From Cryptomeria japonica (taxonomy: Eukaryota; Streptophyta; Pinopsida; Cupressales; Cupressaceae): 64,000 nt of DNA. Shown here one piece after another: positions 57,590-64,000 of the stretch. The stretch lies in assembly GCF_030272615.1 (NCBI RefSeq), contig NC_081413.1:165474580-165538579 (forward strand), given 5' to 3'. Positions within the stretch are counted from its first letter, which is position 1. Each line of letters opens with the position of its first letter. The position numbers and the translations under genes were made by a program. The notes beneath the pieces were generated by a model. The model did not search any database. It worked only from the letters and a program-made list of their open reading frames with translations, and was not told the origin of the DNA.

Positions 57590-58170
57590 ATGCTCTCCCC
57601 TTAACTGGGTGATCAAAAAGTCAGACCACTCTTAAAAGCTTTCTTTATTTTAAGCAGTACATCCTTTAGTAGGCCTGCCTTCCCGAGGAGTTGAAATCAA
57701 CTCTTAAAGCCGTTTATGGCCGGTGTGAAGGGAACGACCTAAGTGGGAAATGGCTTTGATGCCAAGTGTTCCAACCCACTATAATCAAAAGTGAAAAGTG
57801 GCGAAAGTCCTTTTCAACGGTTGCGTGCAGCGATTAGCCTTCCCCCAGTATCCTCGAGATACATCAAGCCTTTGTTCTAAAGGTTAGGAAGCCTCCTGAG
57901 GGAGTTTATCACTGACAGCCGAACAGGAAGCCTGATTACGAGCCATAGAAATAGAAACTTTGAACCGATTCAATAACCAGACATTTATAACATCATAGTG
58001 CAAGGGTGGGGAAGAATCCGCCCCCAAGATTACTCACCATATATCTCCCAAGATAACTACTCAATTGTGAAGCAATTCACTTTGGGTTAATTTCTGGCAA
58101 AAGGCAAAAAAATGAGTGCCCTCTAGGGGGTGACACGGCTGTTTGAGCTGACGGAGTATCGAGACTAGTG
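57590..58170 (+). other. GC-richer, possibly structured leader segment of G
   Basis: Between the two arrays the leader becomes less AT-rich and contains a perfect hairpin GAGTTGA/TCAACTC (57,700-57,715 region) and several short self-complementary stretches, but no long frame. The position between PBS and gag suits packaging or dimerisation signals. Function is inference. Confidence 0.4.
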
Positions 58171-58428
58171 GGCTATGATGTTATTTATGACCTTTGAAAA
58201 AAGAGTCTTTCTGAAGTGTGTTTTTTGTATCCAAACTTGTTAAAACATTGAGGATTTGAACACATCCTCGCAGAACATACACTTTTTGTTAGATTAAGCA
58301 AAAATGGTTGTCTTCTTTGTGTTGTGCTTACATTTATTACTTCATAAAATCATCCATCAAAGCTGAAAAACTCACAATCAAATCCAAAAATTGCAAAAAA
58401 ACCAACCAAAGGAAAAATCAGGGCAGAT

Positions 58429-58802
58429 TAGTGCATGGGGACAACTCCTTACCATGTAGGGTATTTCGGTTAGCGCATCAAACCATCAAGTTAGCGTGTC
58501 TATTCCAAACAGTAGCGTTTTATCCCAAGTCCAAAACAATGTTAAACATCTAGCGCATCAGAAAAATAGTCTAGCGCGTTGAAGCATCAGCTTAGCGCGT
58601 AGAAACCAAACTTTAGCGCATCAAGTTTAACAGTTAGCACGTCATAGACCCATACTAGTGCATAACCTTTCAAAATAGAGAAAACAAAATTTTAAACAAT
58701 CAAAACTTTTAGCACGTGTCTGGGGGCAGCCTAGCACATGTGGTCATTCTTTTAGCGTGTAAAGTAATTTCGGTAGCGCATTTTGTCTCTGTTTTAGCGC
58801 GT
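58429..58802 (+). repeat. 21-bp-period TAGCGCRT array, block 2
   Basis: Octamers start at 58,429, 58,471, 58,492, 58,513, 58,551, 58,572, 58,593, 58,614, 58,635, 58,656, 58,710, 58,732, 58,753, 58,774 and 58,795. Ten of the 14 intervals are exactly 21, one is 42 and one is 22; 38 and 54 mark indels. Same octamer as block 1, about 1.5 kb away, both between PBS and gag. Confidence 0.9.
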
Positions 58803-59086
58803 GACCAAAAAGCAAAAAGACAGGGGGCAAAATAGTGAGGAATTTTAAAAATTTTGAAAACATTTTCGGAAACCTTTTTCCATCAGCATCATTTTTCATC
58901 AAAGCAGAGTAGTGAAAACGAGACTTTAAAAGCTATTTCTTGAGCCAAATTTGTGTCAAAACAAACATTGTAAAAATCCAACACTGATCACACGATAAAG
59001 CATATCTATCTTATCATAATCTAGAAACCTCATCACAAGTATCAATAGAATCCTTTACCATCTCGCAGATTTCATCTCAAAAACAC

Positions 59087-59656
59087 TTGTTTAAAAATTT
59101 CAGGTTGTCAAATCAAGTCTCCATATCGAGAGGCTTTTATCCATATCATTTGATACACTTTGTCGTGAAGGGGCATCTAAACCTTCATTTTGATAGAGTA
59201 AGACTTGAATTTTCAAAACAAGATCAATTGAATCCAAACAAATCAAAGGAAACCATTGATCACTCATGCATGACTAATCCCCATATTCTGAGAAGAAGGA
59301 ATCTTTATCGTAACATCACGTTGAAGAAACAACAACCTAGTTTTTCCAAATTCATCAAGAGAAATAAGTTTTTATACATCAATCATCAACTCTTCAAATC
59401 TCATCGAATATTCCTTCATCACGTCAAATGTTATATCCAAAACAAATCCAACGAATTTGACAAAGAGCCTTTAAAAACTAGGGCATATTGTCAAAAGTCC
59501 GCTTTTAATCAAATCATAAACCATGGAGGAAGGATCAATCCGACATTCTTACCTAACGAGTGTATCACTTATAATACACCCCAACCTGAACCACCGACCG
59601 CCGAGCAACACATCGAAGAGGATTTTGTCCCCTTCATCACTGAAAGTTTCTACTAA
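59087..59656 (+). CDS. Upstream frame before gag of G (ORF1-like), uncertain
   Basis: 189 codons from a TTG; the first ATG is well inside. Basic and His-rich with no motif I recognise (HLIHFVVKGHLNLHF, NPHILRRRNLYRN). It stops two bases before the gag ATG. Ogre elements carry an extra ORF1 upstream of gag, which makes translation possible, but the lack of an early ATG argues against it in this copy. It might also be a chance open frame. Confidence 0.35.
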   Translation: MFKNFRLSNQVSISRGFYPYHLIHFVVKGHLNLHFDRVRLEFSKQDQLNPNKSKETIDHSCMTNPHILRRRNLYRNITLKKQQPSFSKFIKRNKFLYINHQLFKSHRIFLHHVKCYIQNKSNEFDKEPLKTRAYCQKSAFNQIINHGGRINPTFLPNECITYNTPQPEPPTAEQHIEEDFVPFITESFY

Positions 59657-59657
59657 A

Positions 59658-61676
59658 ATGCCTGTTACTCGCTCTCAACAAAACCAACAAAGCGAGACAC
59701 ACACATAGTCTAGTATGAATCGAAGGTTGTCAAATCCTTTTGAAGGTCCACACCTAGAGGAGACTGAAATTTCTGAGAAGCTTCTTCAGGAATGTCAGGA
59801 AAGCGCTTCATTCCAAAAGCTTGTAGAAAGGCTCATGGAAAATGACAAAGAAAAATATTTGCTCATGCTCAGAAGTAAAGGAGTACAACTCTCTGAAAAC
59901 CTTGACGCAGATTTGTTTAGGACACACCCTCAGCATTACGAATATCAAGAACGACAATGGGAAAGGGAAGCCTGAGACCCTAAACAAAACATCCCGGATC
60001 AAAACATACCAGAACAACATACACCAATGCAAAACATCCCGGATCAAAACATACCAGAGCAACATACACCAAGACAATACCTTCCCGAGAAAAACATACT
60101 ATTCCAAACACCGTTTCAACCCAGGATCAATACAAGGGAAGAACTATTCCCTCGACAAAGCAAGGTGCCTCTGGCTGCCCTTACTCAACAAATGCAAATG
60201 TTACAAAGACAAATGCAAGACATGCAACAAGGGACAACAGTACAGTACTCTTTAAACAAAATCTATCCTTATCCTTTCGACAGGAGATTGCACATGATCC
60301 CTTTTCCTCCAAACTCAGACGTACCTAAATTTGACAAATACGATGGAAAAAGTGATCCCCGTGATCATGTCCGAGAATTTTGTACCATGAGTCTCGAGTT
60401 TGCTCCTGATGACACCTATCTGATGAGGTTATTCCCAAGAAGCTTGGGAGGGCAAACAATGGAATGGTTATCCAAAATTACGCCACCTGTCAGATCGTTT
60501 GATGAATTGGTTAACAAGTTCATAACACAATACTCCTATAACATTCAACACGCTATAACCATGCTAGACGTCTGCAACACCAAACAAAAGAACAACGAAA
60601 CATTCATGATATTCCTTCAACGTTGGCGACGTATGGTATCACGATATCCTCAGGATATTCTTGAAAAGGAGAAAATGGAAATCTTCATCGATAACTTGAA
60701 TTGTGAAATGAGTTACAGGCTCAAACTCCAATGCATACCGTCTTTCGCTAAATCGATTGAAAATGACATTCAAGTAAAGGAAGCGTGTGTCAAAAAGGGA
60801 ACACTCAAATTCTTCAAGGAAGGAACAAATTCATCAAACTACAATAACCAGAACAACAACAACTTGGACAAATCTCGATTCTGGACTCGAAACAAAAACA
60901 AAGGCAACAATGAATCGCATGATCCAAAATCTAAGCAACCAGTGCTTGCATTATCCGGAAATCCTCAGGCTACGAAAAATCCTAAAGGTGCTCATCCAAA
61001 TGTTAACACCTCTGCACCAAACACCAATCAAGGACAACTCAACACAAACAACACCAACGATACTCAAAGCAAAACCACAAATCCAGGACCTAGCAACAAT
61101 TCACGCGACAACATAAACAATTTCCAAAAGCGTGTCTTCACACCATTGGGACAATCACTAGAATCAACATTCAGAGAACTTCTGGCAAACAAGATTCTCT
61201 CCTTGCCTGCAATCAGCAACTATGAACCCCAAATCAAACCACCTTGGTGGAATGATTCACACTATTGTGATTTCCATCGTAACAAGGGTCATCAGACGAA
61301 CGATTGCATGAGATTGAAAAACATTGTGCAAGACATGATTGATCGAGGTGACTTAATGGTAGATGGTCTCAAAACAAATGGTGACCACGGAGCCTTTAAA
61401 AATCCTCTTCCAAATTACAACAAAGATGGAGCTTCAACCTCGAACGATACACGCGGAGCTCGTATCAACCATATCTACAACAACACCATCAATCACATAT
61501 CAGCTGAAGATCATCAGGTAAATGTCATCACCATCCAAGATCAGCGTGATCATGAATCTGTCAATGTAACAACCCGAACTCATAAATATGTCTTAAAAGG
61601 ACATACCGCGCCTACAACTACTACACCAAAGATCCAATATGACTTGGTTAGCCAACTACACAAAACTCCAACTTAG
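59658..61676 (+). pseudogene. Gag of gypsy element G with two internal stops
   Basis: One frame from ATG 59,658 (MPVTRSQQNQQ) to TAG 61,674, interrupted by TAG (59,706) and TGA (59,973). N-terminal coiled region; a duplicated 15-residue QNIPDQNIPEQHTP motif encoded at 59,986-60,075; Gag core KFDKYDGKSDPRDHVREFC, GGQTMEWLSKI, SFDELVNKFITQY, ETFMIFLQRWRRMV; an Asn/Thr-rich linker; and near the end CDFHRNKGHQTNDC, a CxxHxxxxHxxxxC knuckle variant, with LKNIVQDMIDRGDL after it. The frame continues past 61,676 into the protease region, so gag and pol are fused. Length is in line with Tat-group Gag. Confidence 0.88.
59986..60075 (+). repeat. 45-bp in-frame tandem duplication in gag of G
   Basis: Two copies beginning AAAACATCCCGGATCAAAAC at 59,986 and 60,031, nearly identical, adding 15 residues without shifting the frame. 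Confidence 0.9.
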
Positions 61677-62886
61677 ATATCCATACTAGAATTGCTTAAA
61701 CTATCACCCAAACACAAAAACATATTGGAACAAGGGCTATTGGAAACCAATGTACCTCAAGATCTGGATGCAGACAGATTTCAAGCCATGGTCGCCCATA
61801 TGACAGGACCTCATAACCTCACCTTCTTAGAGCATGATAATACTTCCTTGAGTCATCCACATAACACTCCTCTCCATATTGAAAGTCATTGTTTGTAAAC
61901 ACCGAGTAAAAAGAGTCTTAATAGATGGAGGAGTTGGACTTAATATATGTACTTTAAAGCTTATCTGTGCATTAGGCTTCTCAGACGAGTCTATTGATCC
62001 CCATAAGAAGATTACCATAAAGGCATATGATGATGAGGAAAGGTCATCTAAAGGAACTGTGATGTTACCCATTCAAGTTGGACCAGTGCAAAAGGATACT
62101 ATGTGTTAGGTCTTAGACATAGATCTCACCTATGACCCTGGATACATGCATATTTTGTTAGGGCGACCCTGGATACATGAAATGCAAGCAGTGCCTTCTA
62201 CGTATCACCAGTGTGTCAAATTTCCTTATGACGGACAAGAGATCTTCATATCTGCTGATTACAACCCCTTTCAACATTGCAACGTAATGGGGGTAGCCCA
62301 GGACAGTTTAGTTCCTCATAATAGAGAAAAGCAAAGATCCTCAACATCAAATCTACAAACAGCAAAGCCCAACTCCTTATCTGGAGATTTCAAGCAGCAA
62401 ATGCAAATCAAAGACCAAGGTATGGGAGAATACTCTTTGGAACCCCTATGTTTGGCCAAATTACCAACATCACCCACATCTCATGATTTGCCTACTACAT
62501 CAATGCATCTGGTAACTCAGCCCATCACCAAATTTGATGGTACCTTCATCCAATTGGGCACTCTAGCACATGAATCAGAAGATAAGGACATTCTTAGCCG
62601 GTTATACAAAGATGAGGAAGAAGATAACAGAGCAGCTGCTCTGGACATTGTTCTACCAACACACCTATATGGAAAAGGATACTTAATCATGCAGCAAATG
62701 GGATATGACAGTAAAGGACCTATTGGGAAACGCAAAGGAGTCACTAAACCCATAGATCTTCCTTCACAGCCCCGTAGAGACAAAACAGGATTGGGTTGTA
62801 AGCTCACTTTCCTATTAAGAAAGCCGCCACGCATAACTGCAAAACCTCAATGGAAAGCAAAGAAGAAGTACAAAGAAGAATCCTAG
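61677..62886 (+). pseudogene. Protease-like domain and G-patch of element G
   Basis: Continues the gag frame (ISILELLKLSPKHKNILEQGLL) until a +1-type frameshift near 61,885; then KRVLIDGGVGLNICTLKLICALGF, where DGG stands for the protease DSG/DTG triad, a TAG at 62,107 and [29 protein letters not shown] (protease C-terminal ILG-like motif). At about 62,640-62,810, [25 protein letters not shown] and GLGCK form a G-patch (Gly-rich RNA-binding module) as in Tat-group elements. TAG at 62,884 ends the segment. Confidence 0.85.
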
Positions 62887-64000
62887 CAGGAAGCACTATT
62901 TGAGTCAACAGAAACAATCTGCAAGGCATGGGAACGTCAAGAACAAAAGTTACATCAGGAAAAGCTTCTAAGCCACAAGAAGGCCATATCTGCAGCAGTA
63001 GCTCATATTCAAACACCACTATCTCAAGAACAAATAAAATCATCTCCGGATACCGTTATTTCTCCCTGAGGAGGCACAGTCTATGAACAAATACAGAAAG
63101 TAGAAGCAGGATCTGACACCGAATCAACAAAAACTATCAAAATGGTATCCATCATCAAAAATTTGTTTTCACCATACAACATACCTGTTCACAGCACTAA
63201 TAGAATCTAGGATGATGCCTCAGAGACTGATTCCAATGAATATGAATGGGGTACCTGCTCAAATGCTACTACAGATATCCCTAATAATACTAGCACCATA
63301 CCCCTTTCTCAAGAAGAGCATAACGCAGAAGATAGACCTCTTGAATTTGGACCACAGAATATCTATGACGCTAAGGAAAGTGAACAAAAGTATTATGAAC
63401 AAGTCTATACGAAAGATAATACCATCGAAGACCTCGACGAAATCCTGGACTTCTTTAAAACTAAGACCAATCACAATGAAACCTCTATCTTGACACTTAC
63501 AGTAGCAGAACTTGATCCACCGAACGATTCCTTACCGCTTGTCTTTCCTGACCTCATTGACTGGGATGAACCCGAAATATATGATATACCAATTTTTCCA
63601 GACGATGAGTCTATTATCCACTACCTATGTACCGTTAATCCAGAAACAGGCTCTACCAGCGAACAAAGTAACGATATCGGCAAATCAAGGAGTGCCAAGT
63701 CTCTCAGTCACAAAAATGAACCAAGTAAAAGATCTGATGCTAAAAACCTATCAATGGCAGCTCTAGATCACAAAAAAGTAAAAATAAAGGACGCATCTGA
63801 GGGTGAAAACCTTTTTAAGGCACCTAAAGATGGGAGACTTGACACTCTTCCAGAGCACTTTCATGAGCGATCACCCATATTGATTGAGCCCACTCAATCA
63901 ATCAACATTGGTACCACCGAAGCAATTAAAAACATACACCTTGCAGAATCTCTGACCGAGGAGGAAAGATCAGCATTTATCATTTTCTTTAAAGAAAAGA
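62887..64000 (+). pseudogene. Pre-RT acidic region of element G, runs off the edge
   Basis: The same frame continues with TGA at 63,067 and TAG at 63,208, then stays open to the window end. Acidic, Asp/Glu/Ser-rich (EDLDEILDFF, DWDEPEIYDIPIFPDDES), ending AESLTEEERSAFIIFFKEK, which resembles the segment just before the RT fingers of Tat elements. RT itself lies outside. Confidence 0.8.

Larger units (their letters stand above)
55067..64000 (+). mobile_element. Ty3/gypsy element G, Tat/Ogre-like, 5' half
   Basis: 5' LTR (55,067-56,540), PBS (56,545-56,562), long leader, upstream frame, gag (from 59,658), protease-like region, G-patch and a pre-RT acidic region running off the right edge in an otherwise open frame. 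The long leader, separate upstream frame and G-patch after protease are typical of the Tat/Ogre group. Seven stops and one frameshift make this copy defective. Confidence 0.85.

Noticed and set aside
58308-58553. 81-codon plus-strand frame in the leader of G
   Set aside because: It overlaps the start of the 21-bp array and has no motif; most likely a chance frame.

Overview
This is repeat-dominated nuclear DNA from a seed plant with a large genome. I find no intact host gene. The window holds Ty1/copia elements nested inside one another, two or three Ty3/gypsy elements, a plant L1-type LINE with an RNase H domain, a tRNA-derived SINE-like head, microsatellites and long AT-rich stretches. The many decayed, mutually divergent LTR elements would fit a gymnosperm (conifer-like) genome, but nothing here proves the taxon.

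1-18,640 is a nest. Copia element C (minus strand) runs from beyond the left edge to its 5' LTR ending at 17,281. Element A (276-12,299, minus, about 1.3-1.4 kb LTRs) sits inside the RT/RNase H junction of C. Element B (5,772-10,630, minus, LTRs of only about 170 bp) sits inside the gag gene of A. C itself abuts a plus-strand copia RT fragment (D, 17,282-18,640) and may have inserted into it. All three minus-strand families share the iMet-type primer-binding site, an LTR hairpin around a G-run and a common 16-mer, although their LTRs otherwise differ greatly.

18,641-34,900 is mostly gene-free AT-rich DNA. It holds a CT/TA microsatellite, several small tandem duplications, and a roughly 1.25-kb unit present twice in tandem (25.7-26.95 kb, and 26.99-27.06 plus 31.58-32.82 kb). 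The second copy is split by about 4.5 kb that carries the 3' part of a LINE (ORF 29,374-31,065). Each copy of the unit carries a minus-strand tRNA-like A/B-box head and a minisatellite.

34,900-45,000 holds a decayed gypsy gag-protease fragment (E), a piece of copia LTR, and a decayed minus-strand ORF of unknown function (about 40.3-43.8 kb). Immediately upstream of that ORF lies a cluster of 14 short inverted repeats with a shared architecture (43,917-44,939).

45,759-50,374 is a decayed minus-strand gypsy gag-pol (F), interrupted in gag by a clean 369-bp solo LTR with a perfect 5-bp target duplication. 55,067-64,000 is the 5' half of a plus-strand Tat/Ogre-like gypsy element (G): LTR with TATA box, PBS, a long leader with two blocks of a 21-bp-period repeat built on TAGCGCRT, then gag, a protease-like domain and a G-patch, with seven in-frame stops. 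RT lies beyond the right edge.

The strongest candidates for undescribed structure are the hairpin cluster, the 21-bp array in the leader of G, and the covarying LTR hairpin. Repeat units, palindromes and reading frames were found by eye; no alignment, folding or database search was run.
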